The notes below the pieces were generated by a model that was not told the DNA's origin, did not search any database, and saw only the letters and a list, made by a program, of their open reading frames with translations. This document shows, one piece after another, positions 32,401 to 48,500 of a stretch of 64,000 bases of DNA; positions within the stretch are counted from its first letter, which is position 1; every line of letters starts with the position of its first letter. The translations under genes were made by a program, and so were the position numbers. The DNA comes from Prostheceraeus crozeri (Eukaryota; Platyhelminthes; Polycladida; Euryleptidae). The stretch is taken from positions 185,109 through 249,108 of the forward strand of contig CAJQUW010011309.1 in assembly GCA_907163375.1 (NCBI GenBank). Direction: 5' to 3'.

Positions 32401-35400
32401 TTTCATCAAAATCCATCAAATACTCTGTCCTACACAGCCTTCACAAGTTTGAAAATATGTCCTATTCAGCGACATTTCAAACTTTCAAACACACATCGAG
32501 CCACAACTTCTGCGCATCTTTGCGGAAAACGCAATAGAGCCAAACTTAAGCTCTACACTACCTCACTCACCTTCAAGCAAAGTTTCATCAAAATCCATAA
32601 AATACTCTGTCCGACACAGCCTTCACAAGTTTGAAAATATGGCCTATTCAGCGACATTTCAAACTTTCAAACACACATCGAGCCACAACTTCTGCGCATC
32701 TTTGCGGAAAACGCAATAGAGCCAAACTTAAGCTCTACACTACCTCACTCACCTTCAAGCAAAGTTTCATCAAAATCCATCCAATACTCTGTCCTACACA
32801 GCCTTCACAAGTTTGAAAATATGGCCTATTCAGCGACATTTCAAACTTTCAAACACACATCGAGCCACAACTTCTGCGTATCTTTGCGGAAAACGCAATA
32901 GAGCCAAACTTAAGCTCTACACTACCTCACTCACCTTCAAGCAAAGTTTCATCAAAATCCATCAAATACTCTGTCCTACACAGCCTTCACAAGTTTGAAA
33001 ATATGGCCTATTCAGCGACATTTCAAACTTTCAAACACACATCGAGCCACAACTTCTGCGCATCTTTGCGGAAAACGCAATACAGCCAAACTTAAGTTCT
33101 ACACTACCTCACTCACCTTCAAGCAAAGTTTCATCAAAATCCATTCAATACTCTGTCCGACACAGCCTTCACAAGTTTGAAAATATGGCCTATTCAGCGA
33201 CATTTCAAACTTTCAAACACACATCGAGCCACAACTTCTGCGCATCTTTGCGGAAAACGCAATAGAGCCAAACTTAAGCTCTACACTACCTCACTCACCT
33301 TCAAGCAAAGTTTCATCAAAATCCATCAAATACTCTGTCCTACACAGCCTTCACAAGTTTGAAAATATGGCCTATTCAGCGACATTTCAAACTTTCAAAC
33401 ACACATCGAGCCACAACTTCTGCGCATCTTTGCGGAAAACGCAATAGAGCCAAACTTAAGCTCTACACTACCTCACTCACCTTCAAGCAAAGTTTCATCA
33501 AAATCCATCAAATACTCTGTCCTACACAGCCTTCACAAGTTTGAAAATATGGCCTATTCAGCGACATTTCAAACTTTCAAACACACATCGAGCCACAACT
33601 TCTGCGCATCTTTGCGGAAAACGCAATAGAGCCAAACTTAAGCTCTACACTACCTCACTCACCTTCAAGTAAAGTTTCATCAAAATCCATCCAATACTCT
33701 GTCCGACACAGCCTTCACAAGTTTGAAAATATGTCCTATTCAGCGACATTTCAAACTTTCAAACACACATCGAGCCACAACTTCTGCGCATCTTTGCGGA
33801 AAACGCAATAGAGCCAAACTTAAGCTTTACACTACCTCAATCACCTTCAAGCAAAGTTTCATCAAAATCCATCCAATACTCTGTCCTACACAGCCTTCAC
33901 AAGTTTGAAAATATGGCCTATTCAGCGACATTTCAAACTTTCAAACACACATCGAGCCACAACTTCTGCGCATCTTTGCGGAAAACGCAATAGAGCCAAA
34001 CTTAAGCTCTACACTACCTCACTCACCTTCAAGCAAAGTTTCATCAAAATCCATCCAATACTCTGTCCTACACAGCCTTCACAAGTTTGAAAATATGGCC
34101 TATTCAGCGACATTTTAAACTTTCAAACACACATCGAGCCACAACTTCTGCGCATCTTTGCGGAAAACGCAATAGAGCCAAACTTAAGCTCTACACTACC
34201 TCACTCACCTTCAAGTAAAGTTTCATCAAAATCCATCCAATACTCTGTCCTACACAGCCTTCACAAGTTTGAAAATATGGCCTATTCAGCGACATTTTAA
34301 ACTTTCAAACACACATCGAGCCACAACTTCTGCGCATCTTTGCGGAAAACGCAATAGAGCCAAACTTAAGCGCTACACTACCTCACTCACCTTCAAGCAA
34401 AGTTTCATCAAAATCCATCAAATACTCTGTCCTACACAGCCTTCACAAGTTTGAAAATATGGCCTATTCAGCGACATTTCAAACTTTCAAACACACATCG
34501 AGCCACAACTTCTGCGCATCTTTGCGGAAAACGCAATAGAGCCAAACTTAACTTCTACACTACCTCACTCACCTTCAAGCAAAGTTTCATCAAAATCCAT
34601 TCAATACTCTGTCCGACACAGCCTTCACAAGTTTGAAAATATGGCCTATTCAGCGACATTTCAAACTTTCAAACACACATCGAGCCACAACTTCTGCGCA
34701 TCTTTGCGGAAAACGCAATAGAGCCAAACTTAAGCTCTACACTACCTCACTCACCTTCAAGCAAAGTTTCATCAAAATCCATCAAATACTCTGTCCGACA
34801 CAGCCTTCACAAGTTTGAAAATATGGCCTATTCAGCGACATTTCAAACTTTCAAACACACATCGAGCCACAACTTCTGCGCATCTTTGCGGAAAACGCAA
34901 TAGAGCCAAACTTAAGCTCTACACTACCTCACTCACCTTCAAGCAAAGTTTCATCAAAATCCATCAAATACTCTGTCCTACACAGCCTTCACAAGTTTGA
35001 AAATATGGCCTATTCAGCGACATTTCAAACTTTCAAACACACATCGAGCCACAACTTCTGCGCATCTTTGCGGAAAACGCAATAGAGCCAAACTTAAGCT
35101 CTACACTACCTCACTCACCTTCAAGCAAAGTTTCATCAAAATCCATTCAATACTCTGTCCGACACAGCCTTCACAAGTTTGAAAATATGGCCTATTCAGC
35201 GACATTTCAAACTTTCAAACACACATCGAGCCACAACTTCTGCGCATCTTTGCGGAAAACGCAATAGAGCCAAACTTAAGCTCTACACTACCTCACTCAC
35301 CTTCAAGTAAAGTTTCATCAAAATCCATCCAATACTCTGTCCGACACAGCCTTCACAAGTTTGAAAATATGGCCTATTCAGCGACATTTCAAACTTTCAA

Positions 35401-38400
35401 ACACACATCGAGCCACAACTTCTGCGCATCTTTGCGGAAAACGCAATAGAGCCAAACTTAAGCTTTACACTACCTCAATCACCTTCAAGCAAAGTTTCAT
35501 CAAAATCCATCCAATACTCTGTCCGACACAGCCTTCACAAGTTTGAAAATATGGCCTATTCAGCGACATTTCAAACTTTCAAACACACATCGAGCCACAA
35601 CTTCTGCGCATCTTTGCGGAAAACGCAATAGAGCCAAACTTAAGCGCTACACTACCTCACTCACCTTCAAGCAAAGTTTCATCAAAATCCATCAAATACT
35701 CTGTCCGACACAGCCTTCACAAGTTTGAAAATATGGCCTATTCAGCGACATTTCAAACTTTCAAACACACATCGAGCCACAACTTCTGCGCATCTTTGCG
35801 GAAAACGCAATAGAGCCAAACTTAAGCTCTACACTACCTCACTCACCTTCAAGAAAAGTTTCATCAAAATCCATCCAATACTCTGTCCTACACAGCCTTC
35901 ACAAGTTTGAAAATATGTCCTATTCAGCGACATTTCAAACTTTCAAACACACATCGAGCCACAACTTCTGCGCATCTTTGCGGAAAACGCAATAGAGCCA
36001 AACTTAAGCTCTACACTACCTCACTCACCTTCAAGCAAAGTTTCATCAAAATCCATCAAATACTCTGTCCTACACAGCCTTCACAAGTTTGAAAATATGG
36101 CCTATTCAGCGACATTTCAAACTTTCAAACACACATCGAGCCACAACTTCTGCGCATCTTTGCGGAAAACGCAATAGAGCCAAACTTAAGCTCTACACTA
36201 CCTCACTCACCTTCAAGTAAAGTTTCATCAAAATCCATCCAATACTCTGTCCTACACAGCCTTCACAAGTTTGAAAATATGGCCTATTCAGTGACATTTC
36301 AAACTTTCAAACACACATCGAGCCACAACTTCTGCGCATCTTTGCGGAAAACGCAATAGAGCCAAACTTAAGCTTTACACTACCTCACTCACCTTCAAGC
36401 AAAGTTTCATCAAAATCCATCCAATACTCTGTCCGACACAGCCTTCACAAGTTTGAAAATATGGCCTATTCAGCGACATTTCAAACTTTCAAACACACAT
36501 CGAGCCACAACTTCTGCGCATCTTTGCGGAAAACGCAATAGAGCCAAACTTAAGCTCTACACTACCTCACTCACCTTCAAGTAAAGTTTCATCAAAATCC
36601 ATCCAATACTCTGTCCGACACAGCCTTCACAAGTTTGAAAATATGGCCTATTCAGCGACATTTCAAACTTTCAAACACACATCGAGCCACAACTTCTGCG
36701 CATCTTTGCGGAAAACGCAATAGAGCCAAACTTAAGCTTTACACTACCTCAATCACCTTCAAGCAAAGTTTCATCAAAATCCATCCAATACTCTGTCCGA
36801 CACAGCCTTCACAAGTTTGAAAATATGGCCTATTCAGCGACATTTCAAACTTTCAAACACACATCGAGCCACAACTTCTGCGCATCTTTGCGGAAAACGC
36901 AATAGAGCCAAACTTAAGCGCTACACTACCTCACTCACCTTCAAGCAAAGTTTCATCAAAATCCATCAAATACTCTGTCCGACACAGCCTTCACAAGTTT
37001 GAAAATATGGCCTATTCAGCGACATTTCAAACTTTCAAACACACATCGAGCCACAACTTCTGGGCATCTTTGCGGAAAACGCAATAGAGCCGAACTTAAG
37101 CTCTATACTACCTCACTCACCTTCAAGAAAAGTTTCATCAAAATCCATCCAATACTCTGTCCTACACAGCCTTCACAAGTTTGAAAATATGTCCTATTCA
37201 GCGACATTTCAAACTTTCAAACACACATCGAGCCACAACTTCTGCGCATCTTTGCGGAAAACGCAATAGAGCCAAACTTAAGCTCTACACTACCTCACTC
37301 ACCTTCAAGCAAAGTTTCATCAAAATCCATCAAATACTCTGTCCTACACAGCCTTCACAAGTTTGAAAATATGGCCTATTCAGCGACATTTCAAACTTTC
37401 AAACACACATCGAGCCACAACTTCTGCGCATCTTTGCGGAAAACGCAATAGAGCCAAACTTAAGCTCTACACTACCTCACTCACCTTCAAGTAAAGTTTC
37501 ATCAAAATCCATCCAATACTCTGTCCTACACAGCCTTCACAAGTTTGAAAATATGGCCTATTCAGTGACATTTCAAACTTTCAAACACACATCGAGCCAC
37601 AACTTCTGCGCATCTTTGCGGAAAACGCAATAGAGCCAAACTTAAGCTTTACACTACCTCACTCACCTTCAAGCAAAGTTTCATCAAAATCCATCCAATA
37701 CTCTGTCCGACACAGCCTTCACAAGTTTGAAAATATGGCCTATTCAGCGACATTTCAAACTTTCAAACACACATCGAGCCACAACTTCTGCGCATCTTTT
37801 CGGAAAACGCAATAGAGCCAAACGTAAGCTCTACACTACCTCACTCACCTTCAAGCAAAGTTTCATCAAAATCCATCCAATACTCTGTCCTACACAGCCT
37901 TCACAAGTTTGAAAATATGGCCTATTCAGCGACATTTCAAACTTTCAAACACACATCGAGCCAAAACGTCTGCGCATCTTTGCGGAAAACGCAATAGAGC
38001 CAAACTTAAGCTCTACACTACCTCACTCACCTTCAAGTAAAGTTTCATCAAAATCCATTCAATACTCTGTCTGACACAGCCTTCACAAGTTTGAAAATAT
38101 GTCCTATTCAGCGACATTTCAAACTTTCAAACACACATCGAGCCACAACTTCTGCGCATCTTTGCGGAAAGCGCAATAGAGCCAAACTTAAGCTCTACAA
38201 TACCTCACTCACCTTCAAGAAAAGTTTCATCAAAATCCATCCAATACTCTGTCCTACACAGCCTTCACAAGTTTGAAAATATGGCCTATTCAGCGACATT
38301 TCAAACTTTCAAACACACATCGAGCCACAACTTCTGCGCATCTTTGCGGAAAACGCAATAGAGCCAAACTTAAGCTCTACAATACCTCACTCACCTTCAA

Positions 38401-39547
38401 GCAAAGTTTCATCAAAATCCATCCAATACTCTGTCCGACACAGCCTTCACAAGTTTGAAAATATGGCCTATTCAGCGACATTTCAAACTTTCAAACACAC
38501 ATCGAGCCACAACTTCTGCACATCTTTGCGGAAAACGCAATAGAGCCAAACTTAAGCTCTACACTACCTCACTCACCTTCAAGCAAAGTTTCATCAAAAT
38601 CCATCCAATACTCTGTCCTACACAGCCTTCACAAGTTTGAAAATATGGCCTATTCAGCGACATTTCAAACTTTCAAACACACATCGAGCCACAACTTCTG
38701 CGCATCTTTGCGGAAAACGCAATAGAGCCAAACTTAAGCTCTACAATACCTCACTCACCTTCAAGCAAAGTTTCATCAAAATCCATCCAATACTCTGTCC
38801 GACACAGCCTTCACAAGTTTGAAAATATTGCCTATTCAGCGACATTTCAAACTTTCAAACACACATCGAGCCACAACTTCTGCGCATCTTTGCGGAAAAC
38901 GCAATAGAGCCACACTTAAGCTTTACACTACCTCACTCACCTTCAAGCAAAGTTTCATCAAAATCCATCCAATACTCTGTCCGACACAGCCTTCACAAGT
39001 TTGAAAATATGGCCTATTCAGCGACATTTCAAACTTTCAAACACACATCGAGCCACAACTTCTGCGCATCTTTTCGGAAAACGCAATAGAGCCAAACGTA
39101 AGCTCTACACTACCTCACTCACCTTCAAGCAAAGTTTCATCAAAATCCATCCAATACTCTGTCCTACACAGCCTTCACAAGTTTTGAAAATATGGCCTAT
39201 TCAGCGACATTTCAAACTTTCAAACACACATCGAGCCAAAACGTCTGCGCATCTTTGCGGAAAACGCAATAGAGCCAAACTTAAGCTCTACACTACCTCA
39301 CTCACCTTCAAGTAAAGTTTCATCAAAATCCATTCAATACTCTGTCTGACACAGCCTTCACAAGTTTGAAAATATGTCCTATTCAGCGACATTTCAAACT
39401 TTCAAACACACATCGAGCCACAACTTCTGCGCATCTTTGCGGAAAACGCAATAGAGCCAAACTTAAGCTCTACAATACCTCACTCACCTTCAAGCAAAGT
39501 TTCATCAAAATCCATCCAATACTCTGTCCTACACAGCCTTCACAAGT

Positions 39548-42500
39548 TTGAAAATATGGCCTATTCAGCGACATTTCAAACTTTCAAACACACATCGAGC
39601 CACAACTTCTGCGCATCTTTGCGGAAAACGCAATAGAGCCAAACTTAAGCGCTACACTACCTCACTCACCTTCAAGCAAAGTTTCATCAAAATCCATCGA
39701 ATACTCTGTCCGACACAGCCTTCACAATTTTGAAAATATGGCCTATTCAGCGACATTTCAAACTTTCAAACACACATCGAGCCACAACTTCTGCGCATCT
39801 TTGCGGAAAAAGCAATAGAGCCAAACTTAAGCTCTACACTACCTCACTCACCTTCAAGCAAAGTTTCATCAAAATCCATCCAATACTCTGTCCTACACAG
39901 CCTTCACAAGTTTGAAAATATGGCCTATTCAGCGACATTTCAAACTTTCAAACACACATCGAGCCACAACTTCTGCGCATCTTTGCGGAAAACGCAATAG
40001 AGCCAAACTTAAGCTCTACACTACCTCACTCACCTTCAAGCAAAGTTTCATCAAAATCCATCCAATACTCTGTCCGACACAGCCTTCACAAGTTTGAAAA
40101 TATGGCCTATTCAGCGACATTTCAAACTTTCAAACACACATCGAGCCACAACTTCTGCGCATCTTTGCGGAAAACGCAATAGAGCCAAACTTAAGCTCTA
40201 CACTACCTCACTCACCTTCAAGTAAAGTTTCATCAAAATCCATCCAATACTCTGTCCGACACAGCCTTCACAAGTTTGAAAATATTGCCGATTCAGCGAC
40301 ATTTCAAACTTTCAAACACACATCGAGCCACAACTTCTGCGCATCTTTGCGGAAAACGCAATAGAGCCAAACTTAAGCTCTACACTACCTCACTCACCTT
40401 CAAGTAAAGTTTCATCAAAATCCATCCAATACTCTGTCCTACACAGCCTTCACAAGTTTGAAAATATGGCCTATTCAGCGACATTTTAAACTTTCAAACA
40501 CACATCGAGCCACAACTTCTGCGCATCTTTGCGGAAAACGCAATAGAGCCAAACTTAAGCGCTACACTACCTCACTCACCTTCAAGCAAAGTTTCATCAA
40601 AATCCATCAAATACTCTGTCCGACACAGCCTTCACAAGTTTGAAAATATTGCCTATTCAGCGACATTTCAAACTTTCAAACACACATCGAGCCACAACTT
40701 CTGCGCATCTTTGCGGAAAACGCAATAGAGCCAAACCTAAGCTCTACACTACCTCACTCACCTTCAAACAAAGTTTCATCAAAATCCATCCAATACTCTG
40801 TCCGACACAGCCTTCGCAAGTTTGAAAATATTGCCGATTCAGCGACATTTCAAACTTTCAAACACACATCGAGCCACAACTTCTGCGCATCTTTGCGGAA
40901 AACGCAATAGAGCCAAACTTAAGCTCTACACTACCTCACTCACCTTCAAGTAAAGTTTCATCAAAATCCATCCAATACTCTGTCCTACACAGCCTTCACA
41001 AGTTTGAAAATATGGCCTATTCAGCGACATTTTAAACTTTCAAACACACATCGAGCCACAACTTCTGCGCATCTTTGCGGAAAACGCAATAGAGCCAAAC
41101 TTAAGCGCTACACTACCTCACTCACCTTCAAGCAAAGTTTCATCAAAATCCATCAAATACTCTGTCCGACACAGCCTTCACAAGTTTGAAAATATTGCCT
41201 ATTCAGCGACATTTCAAACTTTCAAACACACATCGAGCCACAACTTCTGCGCATCTTTGCGGAAAACGCAATAGAGCCAAACCTAAGCTCTACACTACCT
41301 CACTCACCTTCAAACAAAGTTTCATCAAAATCCATCCAATACTCTGTCCGACACAGCCTTCGCAAGTTTGAAAATATTGCCGATTCAGCGACATTTCAAA
41401 CTTTCAAACACACATCGAGCCACAACTTCTGCGCATCTTTGCGGAAAACGCAATAGAGCCAAACTTAAGCTCTACACTACCTCACTCACCTTCAAGCAAA
41501 GTTTCATCAAAATCCATCGAATACTCTGTCCTACACAGCCTTCACAAGTTTGAAAATATGGCCTATTCAGCGACATTTTAAACTTTCAAACACACATCGA
41601 GCCACAACTTCTGCGCATCTTTGCGGAAAACGCAATAGAGCCAAACTTAAGCGCTACACTACCTCACTCACCTTCAAGCAAAGTTTCATCAAAATCCATC
41701 AAATACTCTGTCCGACACAGTCTTCACAAGTTTGAAAATATGGCCTATTCAGCGACATTTCAAACTTTCAAACACACATCGAGCCACAACTTCTGCGCAT
41801 CTTTGCGGAAAACGCAATAGAGCCAAACTTAAGCTCTACAATACCTCACTCACCTTCAAGCAAAGTTTCATCAAAATCCATCCAATACTCTGTCCTACAC
41901 AGCCTTCACAAGTTTGAAAATATGGCCTATTCAGCGACATTTCAAACTTTCAAACACACATCGAGCCACAACTTCTGCGCATCTTTGCGGAAAACGCAAT
42001 AGAGCCAAACTTAAGCGCTACACTACCTCACTCACCTTCAAGCAAAGTTTCATCAAAATCCATCGAATACTCTGTCCGACACAGCCTTCACAAGTTTGAA
42101 AATATGGCCTATTCAGCGACATTTCAAACTTTCAAACACACATCGAGCCACAACTTCTGCGCATCTTTGCGGAAAAAGCAATAGAGCCAAACTTAAGCTC
42201 TACACTACCTCACTCACCTTCAAGCAAAGTTTCATCAAAATCCATCCAATACTCTGTCCTACACAGCCTTCACAAGTTTGAAAATATGGCCTATTCAGCG
42301 ACATTTCAAACTTTCAAACACACATCGAGCCACAACTTCTGCGCATCTTTGCGGAAAACGCAATAGAGCCAAACTTAAGCTCTACACTACCTCACTCACC
42401 TTCAAGCAAAGTTTCATCAAAATCCATCCAATACTCTGTCCGACACAGCCTTCACAAGTTTGAAAATATGGCCTATTCAGCGACATTTCAAACTTTCAAA

Positions 42501-43733
42501 CACACATCGAGCCACAACTTCTGCGCATCTTTGCGGAAAACGCAATAGAGCCAAACTTAAGCTCTACACTACCTCACTCACCTTCAAGTAAAGTTTCATC
42601 AAAATCCATCCAATACTCTGTCCGACACAGCCTTCACAAGTTTGAAAATATTGCCGATTCAGCGACATTTCAAACTTTCAAACACACATCGAGCCACAAC
42701 TTCTGCGCATCTTTGCGGAAAACGCAATAGAGCCAAACTTAAGCTCTACACTACCTCACTCACCTTCAAGTAAAGTTTCATCAAAATCCATCCAATACTC
42801 TGTCCTACACAGCCTTCACAAGTTTGAAAATATGGCCTATTCAGCGACATTTTAAACTTTCAAACACACATCGAGCCACAACTTCTGCGCATCTTTGCGG
42901 AAAACGCAATAGAGCCAAACTTAAGCGCTACACTACCTCACTCACCTTCAAGCAAAGTTTCATCAAAATCCATCAAATACTCTGTCCGACACAGCCTTCA
43001 CAAGTTTGAAAATATTGCCTATTCAGCGACATTTCAAACTTTCAAACACACATCGAGCCACAACTTCTGCGCATCTTTGCGGAAAACGCAATAGAGCCAA
43101 ACCTAAGCTCTACACTACCTCACTCACCTTCAAACAAAGTTTCATCAAAATCCATCCAATACTCTGTCCGACACAGCCTTCGCAAGTTTGAAAATATTGC
43201 CGATTCAGCGACATTTCAAACTTTCAAACACACATCGAGCCACAACTTCTGCGCATCTTTGCGGAAAACGCAATAGAGCCAAACTTAAGCTCTACACTAC
43301 CTCACTCACCTTCAAGCAAAGTTTCATCAAAATCCATCGAATACTCTGTCCTACACAGCCTTCACAAGTTTGAAAATATGGCCTATTCAGCGACATTTTA
43401 AACTTTCAAACACACATCGAGCCACAACTTCTGCGCATCTTTGCGGAAAACGCAATAGAGCCAAACTTAAGCGCTACACTACCTCACTCACCTTCAAGCA
43501 AAGTTTCATCAAAATCCATCAAATACTCTGTCCGACACAGTCTTCACAAGTTTGAAAATATGGCCTATTCAGCGACATTTCAAACTTTCAAACACACATC
43601 GAGCCACAACTTCTGCGCATCTTTGCGGAAAACGCAATAGAGCCAAACTTAAGCTCTACAATACCTCACTCACCTTCAAGCAAAGTTTCATCAAAATCCA
43701 TCCAATACTCTGTCCGACACAGCCTTCACAAGT
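39548..43733 (+). repeat. Nested block duplications inside the satellite
   Basis: Units 39548-40821 recur at 41914-43187 (13 units apart), both marked by a unit with GGAAAAAGCAATAG and by units with TTGCCGATTC. Units 41004-41913 recur at 42824-43733 (10 units apart), including rare variants CCTAAGC, CAAACAAAG and CAGTCTTCAC. Units 40458-40821 recur at 41004-41367 (3 units apart). Confidence 0.85.
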
Positions 43734-44097
43734 TTGAAAATATGGCCTATTCAGCGACATTTCAAACTTTCAAACACACATCGAGCCACAACTTCTGCGC
43801 ATCTTTGCGGAAAACGCAATAGAGCCAAACTTAAGCTCTACACTACCTCACTCACCTTCAAGTAAAGTTTCATCAAAATCCATCCAATACTCTGTCCGAC
43901 ACAGCCTTCACAAGTTTGAAAATATTGCCGATTCAGCGACATTTCAAACTTTCAAACACACATCGAGCCACAACTTCTGCGCATCTTTGCGGAAAACGCA
44001 ATAGAGCCAAACTTAAGCTCTACACTACCTCACTCACCTTCAAGTAAAGTTTCATCAAAATCCATCCAATACTCTGTCCTACACAGCCTTCACAAGT

Positions 44098-45553
44098 TTG
44101 AAAATATGGCCTATTCAGCGACATTTCAAACTTTCAAACACACATCGAGCCACAACTTCTGCGCATCTTTGCGGAAAACGCAATAGAGCCAAACTTAAGC
44201 TCTACACTACCTCACTCACCTTCAAGCAAAGTTTCATCAAAATCCATCCAATACTCTGTCCTACACAGCCTTCACAAGTTTGAAAATATGGCCTATTCAG
44301 CGACATTTTAAACTTTCAAACACACATCGAGCCACAACTTCTGCGCATCTTTGCGGAAAACGCAATAGAGCCAAACTTAAGCTCTACACTACCTCACTCA
44401 CCTTCAAGCAAAGTTTCATCAAAATCCATCCAATACTCTGTCCGACACAGCCTTCACAAGTTTGAAAATATGGCCTATTCAGCGACATTTCAAACTTTCA
44501 AACACACATCGAGCCACAACTTCTGCGCATCTTTGCGGAAAACGCAATAGAGCCAAACTTAAGCTCTACACTACCTCACTCACCTTCAAGCAAAGTTTCA
44601 TCAAAATCCATCCAATACTCTGTCCTACACAGCCTTCACAAGTTTGAAAATATGGCCTATTCAGCGACATTTCAAACTTTCAAACACACATCGAGCCACA
44701 ACTTCTGCGCATCTTTGCGGAAAACGCAATAGAGCCAAACTTAAGCTCTACAATACCTCACTCACCTTCAAGCAAAGTTTCATCAAAATCCATCAAATAC
44801 TCTGTCCGACACAGCCTTCACAAGTTTGAAAATATGGCCTATTCAGCGACATTTCAAACTTTCAAACACACATCGAGCCACAACTTCTGCGCATCTTTGC
44901 GGAAAACGCAATAGAGCCAAACTTAAGCTCTACACTACCTCACTCACCTTCAAGCAAAGTTTCATCAAAATCCATCCAATACTCTGTCCTACACAGCCTT
45001 CACAAGTTTGAAAATATGGCCTATTCAGCGACATTTTAAACTTTCAAACACACATCGAGCCACAACTTCTGCGCATCTTTGCGGAAAACGCAATAGAGCC
45101 AAACTTAAGCTCTACACTACCTCACTCACCTTCAAGCAAAGTTTCATCAAAATCCATCCAATACTCTGTCCGACACAGCCTTCACAAGTTTGAAAATATG
45201 GCCTATTCAGCGACATTTCAAACTTTCAAACACACATCGAGCCACAACTTCTGCGCATCTTTGCGGAAAACGCAATAGAGCCAAACTTAAGCTCTACACT
45301 ACCTCACTCACCTTCAAGCAAAGTTTCATCAAAATCCATCCAATACTCTGTCCTACACAGCCTTCACAAGTTTGAAAATATGGCCTATTCAGCGACATTT
45401 CAAACTTTCAAACACACATCGAGCCACAACTTCTGCGCATCTTTGCGGAAAACGCAATAGAGCCAAACTTAAGCTCTACAATACCTCACTCACCTTCAAG
45501 CAAAGTTTCATCAAAATCCATCCAATACTCTGTCCGACACAGCCTTCACAAGT
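44098..45553 (+). repeat. Four-unit higher-order repeat, two tandem copies
   Basis: Units 44098-44825 and 44826-45553 (728 bp each) have the same order of variants: normal unit, unit with CATTTTAAAC, normal unit, unit with GCTCTACAATACC. They differ at few positions. Confidence 0.85.
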
Positions 45554-48500
45554 TTGAAAATATGGCCTATTCAGCGACATTTCAAACTTTCAAACACACA
45601 TCGAGCCACAACTTCTGCGCATCTTTGCGGAAAACGCAATAGAGCCACACTTAAGCTTTACACTACCTCATTCACCTTCAAGCAAAGTTTCATCAAAATC
45701 CATCCAATACTCTGTCCTACACAGCCTTCACAAGTTTGAAAATATGGCCTATTCAGCGACATTTCAAACTTTCAAACACACATCGAGCCACAACTTCTGC
45801 GCATCTTTGCGGAAAACGCAATAGAGCCAAACGTAAGCTCTACACTACCTCACTCACCTTCAAGCAAAGTTTCATCAAAATCCATCCAATACTCTGTCCT
45901 ACACAGCCTTCACAAGTTTGAAAATATGGCCTATTCAGCGACATTTCAAACTTTCAAACACACATCGAGCCAAAACGTCTGCGCATCTTTGCGGAAAACG
46001 CAATAGAGCCAAACTTAAGCTCTACACTACCTCACTCACCTTCAAGTAAAGTTTCATCAAAATCCATTCAATACTCTGTCTGACACAGCCTTCACAAGTT
46101 TGAAAATATGTCCTATTCAGCGACATTTCAAACTTTCAAACACACATCGAGCCACAACTTCTGCGCATCTTTGCGGAAAACGCAATAGAGCCAAACTTAA
46201 GCTCTACACTACCTCACTCACCTTCAAGTAAAGTTTCATCAAAATCCATCCGATACTCTGTCCGACACAGCCTTCACAAGTTTGAAAATATGGCCTATTC
46301 AGCGACATTTCAAACTTTCAAACACACATCGAGCCACAACTTCTGCGCATCTTTGCGGAAAACGCAATAGAGCCAAACTTAAGCTCTACACTACCTCACT
46401 CACCTTCAAGCAAAGTTTCATCAAAATCCATCCAATACTCTGTCCTACACAGCCTTCACAAGTTTGAAAATATGGCCTATTCAGCGACATTTCAAACTTT
46501 CAAACACACATCGAGCCACAACTTCTGCGCATCTTTGCGGAAAACGCAATAGAGCCAAACTTAAGCTCTACACTACCTCACTCACCTTCAAGCAAAGTTT
46601 CATCAAAATCCATCCAATACTCTGTCCTACACAGCCTTCACAAGTTTGAAAATATGGCCTATTCAGCGACATTTTAAACTTTCAAACACACATCGAGCCA
46701 CAACTTCTGCGCATCTTTGCGGAAAACGCAATAGAGCCAAACTTAAGCGCTACACTACCTCACTCACCTTCAAGCAAAGTTTCATCAAAATCCATCCAAT
46801 ACTCTGTCCGACACAGCCTTCACAAGTTTGAAAATATGGCCTATTCAGCGACATTTCAAACTTTCAAACACACATCGAGCCACAACTTCTGCGCATCTTT
46901 GCGGAAAACGCAATAGAGCCAAACGTAAGCTCTACACTACCTCACTCACCTTCAAGCAAAGTTTCATCAAAATCCATCCAATACTCTGTCCTACACAGCC
47001 TTCACAAGTTTGAAAATATGGCCTATTCAGCGACATTTCAAACTTTCAAACACACATCGAGCCACAACTTCTGCGCATCTTTGCGGAAAACGCAATAGAG
47101 CCAAACTTAAGCTCTACAATACCTCACTCACCTTCAAGCAAAGTTTCATCAAAATCCATCCAATACTCTGTCCGACACAGCCTTCACAAGTTTGAAAATA
47201 TGGCCTATTCAGCGACATTTCAAACTTTCAAACACACATCGAGCCACAACTTCTGCGCATCTTTGCGGAAAACGCAATAGAGCCACACTTAAGCTTTACA
47301 CTACCTCACTCACCTTCAAGCAAAGTTTCATCAAAATCCATCCAATACTCTGTCCGACACAGCCTTCACAAGTTTGAAAATATGGCCTATTCAGCGACAT
47401 TTCAAACTTTCAAACACACATCGAGCCACAACTTCTGCGCATCTTTTCGGAAAACGCAATAGAGCCAAACGTAAGCTCTACACTACCTCACTCACCTTCA
47501 AGCAAAGTTTCATCAAAATCCATCCAATACTCTGTCCTACACAGCCTTCACAAGTTTGAAAATATGGCCTATTCAGCGACATTTCAAACTTTCAAACACA
47601 CATCGAGCCAAAACGTCTGCGCATCTTTGCGGAAAACGCAATAGAGCCAAACTTAAGCTCTACACTACCTCACTCACCTTCAAGTAAAGTTTCATCAAAA
47701 TCCATTCAATACTCTGTCTGACACAGCCTTCACAAGTTTGAAAATATGTCCTATTCAGCGACATTTCAAACTTTCAAACACACATCGAGCCACAACTTCT
47801 GCGCATCTTTGCGGAAAACGCAATAGAGCCAAACGTAAGCTCTACACTACCTCACTCACCTTCAAGCAAAGTTTCATCAAAATCCATCAAATACTCTGTC
47901 CTACACAGCCTTCACAAGTTTTGAAAATATGGCCTATTCAGCGACATTTCAAACTTTCAAACACACATCGAGCCAAAACTTCTGCGCATCTTTGCGGAAA
48001 ACGCAATAGAGCCAAACTTAAGCTCTACACTACCTCACTCACCTTCAAGTAAAGTTTCATCAAAATCCATTCAATACTCTGTCTGACACAGCCTTCACAA
48101 GTTTGAAAATATGTCCTATTCAGCGACATTTCAAACTTTCAAACACACATCGAACCACAACTTCTGCGCATCTTTGCGGAAAACGCAATAGAGCCAAACT
48201 TAAGCTCTACACTACCTCACTCACCTTCAAGTAAAGTTTCATCAAAATCCATCCAATACTCTGTCCGACACAGCCTTCACAAGTTTGAAAATATTGCCGA
48301 TTCAGCGACATTTCAAACTTTCAAACACACATCGAGCCACAACTTCTGCGCATCTTTGCGGAAAACGCAATAGAGCCAAACTTAAGCTCTACACTACCTC
48401 ACTCACCTTCAAGTAAAGTTTCATCAAAATCCATCCAATACTCTGTCCTACACAGCCTTCACAAGTTTGAAAATATGGCCTATTCAGCGACATTTCAAAC